Below, in pieces: positions 7,973 through 15,838 of a stretch of DNA of 29,535 nt (the stretch's first letter is position 1; each line of letters begins with the position of its first letter). Made by a program: the position numbers and the translations under genes. A model generated the notes under the pieces. That model saw only the letters and a program-made list of their open reading frames with translations. It was not told the origin of the DNA and did not search any database. The DNA is from GCA-016700035 sp964646575 (GTDB lineage Bacteria; Patescibacteriota; Saccharimonadia; CAILAD01; GCA-016700035). The DNA is taken from NCBI GenBank assembly GCA_964646575.1, contig CAZYFT010000007.1:1-29535 (forward strand), in the 5' to 3' direction.

Positions 7973-8467
7973 ATACAAAAAACCGCACGATGAAATCTAT
8001 TTAACTCAGTCGTCTACATGCTGCACAGAATAAAGAGGGCGATAGTAGACTGAAGCAGCATAGCCAAGATGAACAAGTATACGTCTTTGTTTATTAAATA
8101 CTATGTCGCACAATGTATATTTTGCGTCGTAAACCTTGTTTTGATTTCTTTGCCCAATATAACACTTTGGTGCCTTAACAAGCTTTTCTCTGCCGATCTA
8201 TACACTGAGCTGACAACCCTGTTTTACGAGACTCACCTGAATCATCTAGCTTCTCAGGTGTGTATTGACCGTAAACGTATATTAAACAAGGCATCGTTAC
8301 GGATGTGTAATTACACTTAGTTCAAATCGCAAAATGACTGATAGATAATAGCTTAAAGGCCTGAATACACATAGAGTTAGCCCAGACACAAGATCGTTAT
8401 TGATGTTTTGTTGATGTTTTTTATGTCGCAAAATCTGTGAAACAAAAAAGTTTCACAGTGTTGACTT
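7973..8467. other. 495-base non-coding gap rich in inverted repeats
   Basis: No convincing gene is seen. Features are ATGCTGC (8018-8024) pairing with GCAGCAT (8055-8061), and TCAGT...CTAC (8006-8017) pairing with GTAGACTGA (8045-8053), two helices that interleave. There is also a 10-bp stem with one mismatch (8231-8240/8254-8263), a palindrome GTGTAATTACAC (8305-8316) and the hairpin at 8435-8458. An open frame at 8069-8320 (83 codons) crosses these and has no Shine-Dalgarno, so I do not call it. The stretch separates the convergent ends of the ATPase gene and the dcw operon. It could hold an unrecognised RNA or be decayed sequence. Confidence 0.5.
8435..8458 (-). terminator. Hairpin at the end of the dcw operon
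   Basis: CTGTGAAAC (8435-8443) and GTTTCACAG (8450-8458) form a perfect 9-bp stem with a homopolymer loop (T6 on the minus strand). It lies 10 bases after the ftsQ stop. The 3' tail on the minus strand is ATTTTG, a weak U-tract; on the plus strand the tail is TGTTGACTTTTA. Probably a terminator, possibly bidirectional. Confidence 0.6.
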
Positions 8468-9289
8468 TTATTTGTAATATGTCCTACCCACTACTCGCAC
8501 ATCAACGTATTCTCGGATCGCCTTCCCTTCTTTCTTGGCTGTCTCGATTGTTTTCAGGTAGGCTTCCATCTGCTCCCCTGCCCCGCGTTCCGCAGCCATC
8601 TTAATAACTACACCGCCCTGCACAGCAACTAATATTTCTCGAGTAGTATCACCTATGGAAATCTGTTGAATTGCGACACCTTTTTCCTCGGCCGCCTTAT
8701 ACACACCACGAGTAAAGCCGACAAAGTTCTGGTCTGCCACCCTATCACCAACCCCCACATCTAGCTGCGCTGTATCAATTACTCGCCCAAAACTTACATC
8801 TCCCTCCTCTGCCTCTCGTAACACTCGCCCATCCTCGCCAACTAGCCATGCTTTGGATCCACTCTGCCAGATGAGCGCTGGCTGACTCTCGGTAATTACC
8901 ACATTTACTCCAAAAAATAATGTTCGGTTTATGTTCACTTTTTGTAACGTGGGATGCTGTTGCTGAATATATGTAGCTAGTTCTCGGGGCTGCAAAAACA
9001 GCACATTACGCTGGGTTGGAAAACGCTCTAAATAGTCTTTCACATCGCTCGCCACAGTGTCTTGGGTGAGCGAATGCTTGCCCTGCAATGTAATACTGCG
9101 CATATTCAGCCAGCCAGAAAAGAACACAACCCAGGCGAACGCTACGGCCAGCAACGCCAATCCAGCACGTTTCATGTACGTACGCCACTGAAACGGCTGC
9201 TTTGGGGCCTCATCAGCCGCTGGAGCGTAAACTACTTGCCGAGCGCCCCGATGTACTTGCCTTTCTCTCTGAGTATTTTCTTCGTTCAC
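8468..9289 (-). CDS. ftsQ: Cell division protein FtsQ (POTRA/DivIB family)
   Basis: This 273-residue protein has a basic cytoplasmic N-terminus, one membrane helix (about 40-62, LALLAVAFAWVVFFSGW) and an extracytoplasmic region. That region opens with a POTRA-like segment (MRSITLQGKHSLTQDTV through LQKVNINRTLFFGVNVVITE) and then an FtsQ-type beta domain containing ALIWQSGSKAWLVGEDGRVL. FtsQ links FtsL and late divisome proteins to the septum. Translation begins at GTG, and the GTGA overlap with the murG stop indicates coupling. It is the last gene of the dcw operon, followed by a strong hairpin. Identity rests on architecture plus position, since FtsQ sequences diverge quickly. Confidence 0.85.
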   Translation of the reverse strand: MNEENTQRERQVHRGARQVVYAPAADEAPKQPFQWRTYMKRAGLALLAVAFAWVVFFSGWLNMRSITLQGKHSLTQDTVASDVKDYLERFPTQRNVLFLQPRELATYIQQQHPTLQKVNINRTLFFGVNVVITESQPALIWQSGSKAWLVGEDGRVLREAEEGDVSFGRVIDTAQLDVGVGDRVADQNFVGFTRGVYKAAEEKGVAIQQISIGDTTREILVAVQGGVVIKMAAERGAGEQMEAYLKTIETAKKEGKAIREYVDVRVVGRTYYK

Positions 9290-10431
9290 GACGCTTCCCC
9301 CATACTGATTACGAGTTCTGCTAAACGATCAGCCGCATCCACCCGAGCCAACCGATGGAGTGCGGCTCCCAAATATCTGCGATCAGAATCAGATTCCGCC
9401 AGTCTATCAATTGCTGCACGCAGCGCCAGTGGAGTGAGTGTTTTTTGCTCTATAATTCGCACCGCACCGCGCTGTAATAAAAATCTAGCGTTATGCAGCT
9501 GGTGATTATTAGCTGATGTTGGGAGCGGTATAAGTAACGTAGCTTTTTTCAAAGCTGCTAGCTCAGCCAATACATTTGCACCACATCGAGTAATGACGAT
9601 ATCTGCAAGCGCATAAGCATCTGCCAGTTCGGACTGGAAGAAGGCCTGAGGTACATAGCGGTCATGATGATCTTTGGCTAGTCGTTGACGTCGGAACATC
9701 GCGGCATCAATATCTTTTTCTCCAGTTTGGTGCAATATATTATAGTTTTCTACCAAGTTAGGTAAGGATTCAAACAGCGCCTCGTTAATAGCATGGGCTC
9801 CTTGCGAGCCGCCAATAAACAACAGCGTTGGGCGATCACCCGCAAAACCAAAATGTCGCAAGCCGCGCGCTCGGTCACCGCGCAGAAGCTCCTGCCTAAT
9901 TGGATTGCCGGTCGGTATGATTTGAGCATTGGTTTTCACATTCTGAAAGTGATCAACCGGAAAGCCTGTTGCCACAATGCGCGCGCTCGGAGCGAGTAGA
10001 CGATTGGTGAGCCCCATCACCGTATCTGATTCATGAATAATTAGCGGCAGCTTGAGCCTGCGTGCGGCCATACCTACTGGTAGCCCAACATATCCACCCT
10101 TCACAAACACCACATCGGGCTTCAATTCCCGGAGGATCTTACGGGCATCAGATAGCCCACGAGAAAAACGCCAAGCGTCCCGAGTATTGGCCGTAATGGT
10201 CCAAACATCAAACAGCTCACCGGCACCCCGTCCGTAGCGACGCAACTTACCGCTCCGAATCGCATGATAGGCCAGGCCCTGACCTTCTACCAGCGAGCGT
10301 TCCATTTCAGCTCCAGAGCCAATAAAATCTATAGTAACGGCCTTTTCAGAACGACTTCTGAGTGCCGCGCACAGGGCCAAAACCGGTGTGACGTGACCGC
10401 CGGTCCCGCCGCCCGATACGACTATCCGCAT
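9286..10431 (-). CDS. murG: MurG, UDP-GlcNAc:lipid I N-acetylglucosaminyltransferase
   Basis: MurG adds GlcNAc to lipid I at the inner membrane to give lipid II. Visible family motifs are VVSGGGTGGHVTPVLAL at the N-terminus, FVKGGYVGLPVG, IIHESDTVMGLTNR, TGNPIR, LLFIGGSQGA, HQTGEKD and RCGANVLAELAALKKATLLIPLP. The frame stays open upstream to 10515, but the ATG at 10431 is preferred. AAAGGGAG lies 7 nt before it, and the family always starts just before the first Gly-rich loop. This gives 381 residues. Its first 86 bases overlap the 3' end of ftsW, and its TGA overlaps the ftsQ GTG. Confidence 0.95.
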   Translation of the reverse strand: MRIVVSGGGTGGHVTPVLALCAALRSRSEKAVTIDFIGSGAEMERSLVEGQGLAYHAIRSGKLRRYGRGAGELFDVWTITANTRDAWRFSRGLSDARKILRELKPDVVFVKGGYVGLPVGMAARRLKLPLIIHESDTVMGLTNRLLAPSARIVATGFPVDHFQNVKTNAQIIPTGNPIRQELLRGDRARGLRHFGFAGDRPTLLFIGGSQGAHAINEALFESLPNLVENYNILHQTGEKDIDAAMFRRQRLAKDHHDRYVPQAFFQSELADAYALADIVITRCGANVLAELAALKKATLLIPLPTSANNHQLHNARFLLQRGAVRIIEQKTLTPLALRAAIDRLAESDSDRRYLGAALHRLARVDAADRLAELVISMGEAS

Positions 10432-11590
10432 AGGACTGCTCCCTTTCTGTATAGCGTGAAATATTCTGCAATATCCCAACTCCAACCATGGTAGCCAGGA
10501 GACTTGTGCCTCCATAGCTAATAAACGGAAGCGGAATACCAGTAAGTGGAATTATGCTGAGCATAGCTGAGATATTTACGAAAGCCTGCGTGAGAAGCCA
10601 AACCGTAATCCCCACCGCAACCATACGACTAAATCGATCCGGAGCCATTTTTGCGATCCGGAAACCACGCCAGCCCAACAAACCAAAAATTACTACCACC
10701 CCCATGGTGCCCCACATGCCAAATTGCTCACCAATAATGGCATACACCGAGTCGTTTGTAGCTTCTGGCAAATACCCATACGACTGCAGACTATTACCAA
10801 GCCCACGACCGATTAAACCGCCGCTACCGAGGGCAATCAAGGCTTGGTTGATATGATAATCAGCTCCAGTAACATCATCCTTGTGGTTGAAAAAAGTCGC
10901 CAAGCGAGCCAAGCGGTACGGGAACATCACGATAGTTAAAACAGCAGCGCCCAACACTGCCCCAAGCCCGGCGCCAAAAATCCACAGCGGTGCATCCGAA
11001 ACCAACAAGACTGAAAGCGCAATGCTCATAAGTACAATACCCGTACCGAGGTCTCGCTGGAGCACAACCACCAGAATCATGGTGACAGCCAAAACAGCCA
11101 GAAATGGCAATAGACCTTTAACTACAGACCGCAGACTATCTCGCCGATCCTCCAACCAAGCCGCAAGATACAGCACAAGTGACAGCTTCAGAAATTCTGC
11201 TGGCTGAAAACTAAACGAACCCAGTTTAATCCAGCGGCTGGCGCCATTTACGTTAAGTGATAAGCCCGGTACGAACACCAAGAGCATCATTACAAACGAG
11301 ACAATCAGCATCGGTAAAGCCCATTTACGCCAGTGGCTATAATGCACGCGTGAAGCTAGCGCCCAACCGACTACGCCGATTCCTACACTTAGTAACTGCT
11401 TTTGAAAGAAAGAATTGCGGTCGCTCGCACCACCGGTGATATTAAAGTTTACAATTGAGCCCGTCGAGTAGATTACAATCATGCCGACGCCAATCAACGC
11501 CAAGACCAACAGGCCTAACAGATAATCTGGCCGATGATGAGGCCGTTCGCGGACTTCTTCAATAAGTCTTGCGACTTTAACCACGCGCAA
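10346..11590 (-). CDS. ftsW: FtsW, septal peptidoglycan glycosyltransferase (SEDS)
   Basis: A polytopic protein of about 414 residues from the SEDS family that polymerises lipid II at the division site together with FtsI. Characteristic stretches are NGASRWIKLGSFSFQPAEFLK, VLQRDLGTG, FPYRLARLATFF, SGGLIGRGLGNS, PEATNDSVYAIIGEQFG and LPFISYGGTSL. Position next to murG and ftsI argues for FtsW rather than RodA. The 5' end is uncertain: the first codon at 11590 is TTG, and a GTG at 11584 is equally possible; both overlap the mraY stop. No Shine-Dalgarno is clear, so initiation probably depends on coupling. The basic C-terminal tail is encoded inside the first 86 bases of murG. Confidence 0.93.
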   Translation of the reverse strand: MRVVKVARLIEEVRERPHHRPDYLLGLLVLALIGVGMIVIYSTGSIVNFNITGGASDRNSFFQKQLLSVGIGVVGWALASRVHYSHWRKWALPMLIVSFVMMLLVFVPGLSLNVNGASRWIKLGSFSFQPAEFLKLSLVLYLAAWLEDRRDSLRSVVKGLLPFLAVLAVTMILVVVLQRDLGTGIVLMSIALSVLLVSDAPLWIFGAGLGAVLGAAVLTIVMFPYRLARLATFFNHKDDVTGADYHINQALIALGSGGLIGRGLGNSLQSYGYLPEATNDSVYAIIGEQFGMWGTMGVVVIFGLLGWRGFRIAKMAPDRFSRMVAVGITVWLLTQAFVNISAMLSIIPLTGIPLPFISYGGTSLLATMVGVGILQNISRYTEREQSYADSRIGRRDRRSRHTGFGPVRGTQKSF

Positions 11591-12602
11591 TCAGCCCGAT
11601 AAGCAACCCCAAACAGCCCATGATGGCACCGATCACCCATAAGCGCATAGTTACCTTTGTTTCCGGCCAGCCAATCGCTTCTAGGTGATGATGGAGTGGT
11701 GCCGAACGGAATATTTTCCTGCCCAAGGCTTTCTTTGAGAAAATCTGAATAGCACTCGAACCAGCCTCGAGCACAAATATCATCCCAATAATTGGCAATA
11801 CAAACACCGAATCAGTTAGCATTGCAATCACACCAAGTGTCGCTCCGAGCGCCGTGGAGCCAACCTGCCCCATAAAGAAACGCGCAGGATAAATATTAAA
11901 CCAAGTGTAGGCTAAGACTGCGCCGACTACAGTTGCACAGAAGGCCGCCAGGGCATACAACCCAGAGAAAAAGGCAATGATAGCATACGAGCCGTAAGCG
12001 ATGGAGAGCAGACCGCCAGCCAGACCATCTAGACCATCGGTAATTGAGACGGATTTTGCGGTTGAGAACACCACCACCACAAATAACGGCACATACAGCC
12101 AGCCAATAGAGAAGTCGCCAACAGCTGGCACGTGCAAAATATCATAGCCTAACTTCACATAAAACCACCAAGCACACATAAGCGACAAAATAATCAGAGC
12201 CAAAGCCTGAGTTCGCGCCTTTAATCCGCCGCTTCTGTTCGCAAAACCAAGAATATTCGAGAGGTCATCAACAAGTCCAAGCGCACCAAATAGCGCCAAA
12301 GAAGCGAGTGGCAACCAAGTTTCCGCGCGATTCATGTTCGCTGCGAGCGTAATAATAGCCACCGCAATCAACACTATCGAACCAGCCATAGTTGGGATAT
12401 TACGCTTATGCTTCTCGGCGTGAAGCTTAGCAAAAACCTTAGCCTTTTCCCCAGTCACCGTTTCGGTTCGCTGCTTACGCCACCATTTGTAGCGAAACGC
12501 TAGAGTTGTAAAAATCGGTGTTCCCACTATTGCTAGCACAAAGCCAGCAAAAGCAAAGCCGAGTACCGGCAAAAGAAGATTGGTCATTGAATCAAACTGC
12601 AT
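11577..12602 (-). CDS. mraY: MraY, phospho-MurNAc-pentapeptide transferase
   Basis: MraY moves phospho-MurNAc-pentapeptide from UDP to undecaprenyl phosphate, making lipid I. This protein has about ten membrane helices and the family motifs HAEKHKRNIPTMAG, FGALGLVDDLSNI, SITDGLDGLAGG, FNIYPARFFMGQVGSTALG and SAPLHHHLEAIGWPE. The catalytic Asp residues lie in VDD and TDGLDG. I use the ATG at 12602 (341 residues) because AAAGG lies about 8 nt upstream. A TTG in frame at 12617 is less likely. An extended -10 sits between ftsI and this gene, so it may also have its own promoter within the operon. Confidence 0.96.
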   Translation of the reverse strand: MQFDSMTNLLLPVLGFAFAGFVLAIVGTPIFTTLAFRYKWWRKQRTETVTGEKAKVFAKLHAEKHKRNIPTMAGSIVLIAVAIITLAANMNRAETWLPLASLALFGALGLVDDLSNILGFANRSGGLKARTQALALIILSLMCAWWFYVKLGYDILHVPAVGDFSIGWLYVPLFVVVVFSTAKSVSITDGLDGLAGGLLSIAYGSYAIIAFFSGLYALAAFCATVVGAVLAYTWFNIYPARFFMGQVGSTALGATLGVIAMLTDSVFVLPIIGMIFVLEAGSSAIQIFSKKALGRKIFRSAPLHHHLEAIGWPETKVTMRLWVIGAIMGCLGLLIGLIARG

Positions 12603-12623
12603 AAGGTTACCTTTCAAGCGTCT

Positions 12624-12632
12624 ATTATATCA
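12624..12632 (-). promoter_or_regulatory. Internal extended -10 (TGATATAAT) before mraY
   Basis: On the minus strand TGATATAAT lies directly after the ftsI stop and 21 nt before the mraY ATG. No clear -35 is seen, but TGn plus a perfect TATAAT often suffices. It would give mraY-ftsW-murG-ftsQ an independent transcript. Confidence 0.5.
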
Positions 12633-14363
12633 CTAGCTCCCCGCTGGAGGCACCTGATAATAACTAAACAGCTGCTTTGTAATTTCAGCAAACGCCGGCA
12701 CTGCACTACGCTCGGCATAGGTATTAGTCTGCGGATAGTCAACTCGCACTAGCATGATAAATTTAGGATCCCCAACTGGTGCAAAGCCGATGAATGTACC
12801 GATGTTCTTATTTTCCTCATATCCCTGACCGTTCGCCTTCGGCACCTGAGCCGTACCTGTCTTTCCGGCGATCTTATAGCCTGGCATGCGCGTTAAATAG
12901 CCCGAACCACCTTCTACCACGCCAATCATCATATTGGCCACCGTATCGGCGGTGTCTTTGCTCATAATCCTTTCGCTAGAAGGTCCTTTCCGCGCCGCCT
13001 CAAGCTCACCGTTTGGCAATACTTTTTTTGCCAAAACATGTGGCTCGACTTTAGTGCCGCCATTGGCAATCGAAGCTACCGCCGTAATCATCTGTAAACT
13101 GGTCGTAGCAATACCCTGACCAAATGTCATGTTGGCATAATCAATGTCTGCCGCCTTGGTGTCTTTTACCCTACCTGTCGCCTCGCCCGCGAGCTCTACG
13201 CCAGTTTTTTGCCCAAAACCAAACTTCTGGATACCTGCGTAAAGCATCTCCTTGCCAGCCTTCGTGATCTCGTTTGGATTCCCGCCCATGAGCTTCAGTA
13301 TGTACACCATGCCGGTATTAATAGAGTTTTTTATGACTAGTGACATATCAACCTGGCCAAATTTTTTCTTATCAGCGTTATGGATAGTATATTCACCAAT
13401 TACCACTTCGCCCGTGTCGTTGAAGTCAGTATTTGCCTCAACTTTGTCATTTTCTATACCGATCGACATGGTGAGCGGCTTAAAGCCAGAACCGGGTTCA
13501 AATTGACTGGAAACCGCACTATTAATAAAACTCGCGTAATTTTCCGGCTTCACCTGAGCATAGCTATTCGGATCATAGTCTGGCGTGTTCACCAACGCCT
13601 TAATTGCGCCGGTGTAAGGATCCATGACAATCACGCTGCCACTGGCCGCCTTATTGTCGTCTACAGCTTTCTTGAGAGCTTTTTCGGCAATACCCTGAAT
13701 GTAGCGGTCTACAGTTAACACGTACGATGTGCCATTGCGAGGCTCTTCTATTACGTTATCTTGCGTCGAAAGTGGTACACCCTGACTATCTGTAATCGCC
13801 TTGAGTTGTCCGTTGCGACCAGAAAGATCTGCGTTGAGGTATTCCTCCAGACCGTATTGCCCTCTACCATCACTATTTACATAACCCGTGAGATGACCAA
13901 ACAATGCACCCTCCGGATAGGCGCGGTAATCACGATCACGTAATACGACCCCCCTCACTTTGGCTTCGGTAATTTTTTTGGCTAGGTCTTTATCTATTTG
14001 CTGCTTGAGTTCGACATAACGATTCTTACCGGAAAACGTAAGTTTTTTCTCAAGATCGGCCTGGTCTGCCCCTAAAAGAGGCGCAAGCTTTTCAGCAGCT
14101 TCCTTAGGATTCTCAATAAGCTGAGGATCAGCATACATGTACTTTAATGAGTTATTTAATGCAACCGGATACAGCTCGCCATTCTCTTCAACATACAACT
14201 CCCCTCGCTTGGCCGGGATTTCAAACTGTCGCGACTGCTGTGCAGAGGCCTTTTCTGCATAAAAATTATGCTTAAATACCTGTACTGTTACCAAACGACC
14301 AAAAATAATTATTGCCGGCAATAAAAACACTCCAGCTAAGACATAGAGCCGGATATTACTCAT
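12633..14363 (-). CDS. ftsI: FtsI/PBP3-like class B penicillin-binding protein
   Basis: This 576-residue transpeptidase cross-links septal peptidoglycan. It has one N-terminal membrane helix (about 5-25), a pedestal domain (RGELYVEENG; YRAYPEGALFGHLTGYV) and a transpeptidase domain. Active-site motifs are Ser292-x-x-Lys295 (EPGSGFKP), Ser347-Ile-Asn349 and Lys501-Thr-Gly (AGKTGTAQ). The usual GSTFKP appears as GSGFKP, which keeps the essential Ser and Lys. The ATG at 14363 lacks a Shine-Dalgarno. A perfect AGGAGG (14410-14405) instead precedes an in-frame CTG at 14399, which would add 12 mostly basic cytoplasmic residues, so the true start may be upstream. There are no C-terminal PASTA repeats. 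Confidence 0.94.
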   Translation of the reverse strand: MSNIRLYVLAGVFLLPAIIIFGRLVTVQVFKHNFYAEKASAQQSRQFEIPAKRGELYVEENGELYPVALNNSLKYMYADPQLIENPKEAAEKLAPLLGADQADLEKKLTFSGKNRYVELKQQIDKDLAKKITEAKVRGVVLRDRDYRAYPEGALFGHLTGYVNSDGRGQYGLEEYLNADLSGRNGQLKAITDSQGVPLSTQDNVIEEPRNGTSYVLTVDRYIQGIAEKALKKAVDDNKAASGSVIVMDPYTGAIKALVNTPDYDPNSYAQVKPENYASFINSAVSSQFEPGSGFKPLTMSIGIENDKVEANTDFNDTGEVVIGEYTIHNADKKKFGQVDMSLVIKNSINTGMVYILKLMGGNPNEITKAGKEMLYAGIQKFGFGQKTGVELAGEATGRVKDTKAADIDYANMTFGQGIATTSLQMITAVASIANGGTKVEPHVLAKKVLPNGELEAARKGPSSERIMSKDTADTVANMMIGVVEGGSGYLTRMPGYKIAGKTGTAQVPKANGQGYEENKNIGTFIGFAPVGDPKFIMLVRVDYPQTNTYAERSAVPAFAEITKQLFSYYQVPPAGS

Positions 14364-14404
14364 TCCATAGACGACAGTACGTTGCCGTGCGCTTCTCAGT
14401 GCAC

Positions 14405-14410
14405 CCTCCT
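14405..14410 (-). promoter_or_regulatory. AGGAGG Shine-Dalgarno that points to a CTG codon of ftsI
   Basis: AGGAGG is followed by GTGCA (5 nt) and CTG (14399-14397), in frame with ftsI. The annotated ATG lies 36 nt further on without a site of its own. The only ATG in between (14368) is out of frame and closes after two codons. This site therefore bears on where ftsI starts. Confidence 0.6.
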
Positions 14411-14435
14411 AAGACATATATTACAAGTTAAAAAG

Positions 14436-14759
14436 CTAACGTTGCGCGTAACTTACATTTTGCACTGGTGTCATGGCTTGTGCAACCTGTGAGTTGCGAG
14501 CCTCAGCAATAGACTGCAAGCGAGCAGCGTCAATGCGGAGCTGCTCTTTCTCGGCCTGAAGCGAATTACGCTTTGCTTCCAGGGTAGAAAGGCGATAATT
14601 AAGAGTTGAAGACTTAGATACTTGATTGAGATACAAAAGTGAAAGCAATACCACAAGAGCAATAAGCATAAATGAAACAGATATCGGTCCAGCCTGCACA
14701 CGGGCTTCGACACGAGTAAGATTTTGATTGCGCACTAATCGAGAAGTACTTGGGTACAT
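14436..14759 (-). CDS. ftsL: FtsL-like divisome protein
   Basis: A 107-residue bitopic protein: short basic cytoplasmic N-terminus, one membrane helix (about 25-45, ISVSFMLIALVVLLSLLYL), then a heptad-like coiled coil (about 52-90) rich in Leu, Glu, Arg and Gln. This is the FtsL/DivIC architecture, and the position between rsmH and ftsI is the standard place for ftsL. AAAGGAG lies 5 nt before the ATG. FtsL sequences are poorly conserved, so the call depends on architecture and synteny. It would pair with FtsQ and recruit FtsW-FtsI. Confidence 0.8.
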   Translation of the reverse strand: MYPSTSRLVRNQNLTRVEARVQAGPISVSFMLIALVVLLSLLYLNQVSKSSTLNYRLSTLEAKRNSLQAEKEQLRIDAARLQSIAEARNSQVAQAMTPVQNVSYAQR

Positions 14760-14817
14760 ATATGCTCCTTTTGTATTTTTGGTGTGTTTTTGTGTTTGTT
14801 TTTTTTAGAATACAGCG

Positions 14818-14841
14818 AATCAGGGCTATTACACCCTGATT
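14818..14841 (-). other. 8-bp hairpin in the ftsL leader
   Basis: AATCAGGG/CCCTGATT form a perfect 8-bp stem with an 8-nt loop, four bases after the stop of the 21-codon ORF. On the minus strand there is no U-tract after it; an A-rich unstructured stretch leads to the ftsL Shine-Dalgarno instead. It may act as an attenuator, an RNA-stability element or a processing site. Confidence 0.45.
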
Positions 14842-14845
14842 GCAA

Positions 14846-14911
14846 TTATTTGATTACGCGAACCTTAAGTCGGGTAGCGCGTGGGCTCATATTTCGTACT
14901 GATACGGTCAT
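14846..14911 (-). CDS. 21-residue basic peptide between rsmH and ftsL
   Basis: ATG at 14911 is preceded by a perfect AGGAGG (14921-14916) with 4-nt spacing, one of the strongest ribosome sites in the window. The frame runs to TAA at 14846. The product begins MTVSVRNMSP and ends KVRVIK. It has six Arg/Lys, no acidic residues, no Cys and no membrane helix. It starts 18 nt after the rsmH stop and lies within the dcw operon. I do not recognise it. It could be a functional small protein or a leader peptide that controls ftsL together with the hairpin that follows. Being this short, it needs conservation or expression data. Confidence 0.5.
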   Translation of the reverse strand: MTVSVRNMSPRATRLKVRVIK

Positions 14912-14929
14912 AAGACCTCCTTTTTTGTG

Positions 14930-15838
14930 TTATTTTTTCTTTTCGACGGCTCGGAGCTTTGCACTCCGGGCTCGTGGATTGTAATCAATCTCATTGGGTG
15001 CCGCTGTGAGCGGCTTTTTGGTAACCAAGCGAAATTCTGATTCCTGTAATGCTTGTCCTGTAATAGTATCGCATATATCACGCGTAATGTCACGCATTTT
15101 TTGTTTAATTATGCGATCTTCTAACGAATGAAAGCTGATGACTGCCAATCTCCCGCCCGGGGCCAGAGCTTCTAGCGCGGCGTCGAGCATCCTCTCGATT
15201 ACTGCCAGCTCGTGATTCACAACAATTCGCAGAGCTTGGAAGGTGCGAGTAGCCGGATCAATCCGATGGTAACCCTTGGGATACTGAGCTCGTACAGTGT
15301 CAGCTAACTGCAGTGTTGTTTGGATTGGCTGCACTGTGCGAGCCTGCACAATCGCCCGTGCAATCTGACGAGAGCGCTTCTCTTCTCCATAACGCCAGAG
15401 CAGATCAGCGATATCTCGCTCATCTAGCTCAGCAAGCAATTCTGCAGCGGTCTGCCCCTTAGCTTGATCCATACGCATATCTAGCAGAGCATCTTGCTTA
15501 AATGAGAAGCCTCGCTCGCCATCATCCAGCTGTGCACTACTTACACCAAGGTCCGCCAAAACCATGTTTGGACTCGGAATGTCATTCCAGTCAATGTCCG
15601 CGAAGTTCGAGCGGTATATATGGACTCGTGCATCATCTTTGAAAACATCATGAAGTGCCTGGAGTGCTACTTCATCTTGATCCACTAGATAGGCCTGCCC
15701 TTTTGGGCCGAGTCTATCTAGTACTAAGCTGGCGTGCCCGCCAAATCCCGCCGTTAGATCAACGTAGGTATCACTTTCGGTCGGTTTCAGCACCTCCAAG
15801 ACTTCTTGCTGCAATACAGGAATGTGTCGCTGTGTCAT
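14930..15838 (-). CDS. rsmH: RsmH (MraW), 16S rRNA C1402 N4-methyltransferase
   Basis: This 302-residue SAM-dependent methyltransferase modifies C1402 in the decoding centre of 16S rRNA. Motifs seen are HIPVLQQEVLEVL at the start, the SAM loop DLTAGFGGHA, the acidic strand end LVDQDEVAL, LADLGVSSAQLDDGERGFSF, ALLDMRMDQ, the helical insert (LLWRYGEEKRSRQIARAI, RTFQALRIVVN) and VISFHSLEDRIIKQ. The C-terminus NPRARSAKLRAVEK is typical. It is the second gene of the dcw operon but separated from mraZ by an unusual 316-base structured spacer. No strong Shine-Dalgarno is next to its ATG (AGGT lies about 13 nt upstream). Confidence 0.96.
   Translation of the reverse strand: MTQRHIPVLQQEVLEVLKPTESDTYVDLTAGFGGHASLVLDRLGPKGQAYLVDQDEVALQALHDVFKDDARVHIYRSNFADIDWNDIPSPNMVLADLGVSSAQLDDGERGFSFKQDALLDMRMDQAKGQTAAELLAELDERDIADLLWRYGEEKRSRQIARAIVQARTVQPIQTTLQLADTVRAQYPKGYHRIDPATRTFQALRIVVNHELAVIERMLDAALEALAPGGRLAVISFHSLEDRIIKQKMRDITRDICDTITGQALQESEFRLVTKKPLTAAPNEIDYNPRARSAKLRAVEKKK

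Noticed and set aside
8069..8320. 83-codon plus-strand open frame in the gap after the ATPase gene
   Set aside because: No Shine-Dalgarno or clear promoter, Cys-rich and irregular composition, and it crosses several inverted repeats. It may be chance.
10432..10515. Longer murG reading frame starting at 10515
   Set aside because: The added residues precede the conserved N-terminal glycine-rich start, and a good Shine-Dalgarno serves 10431.
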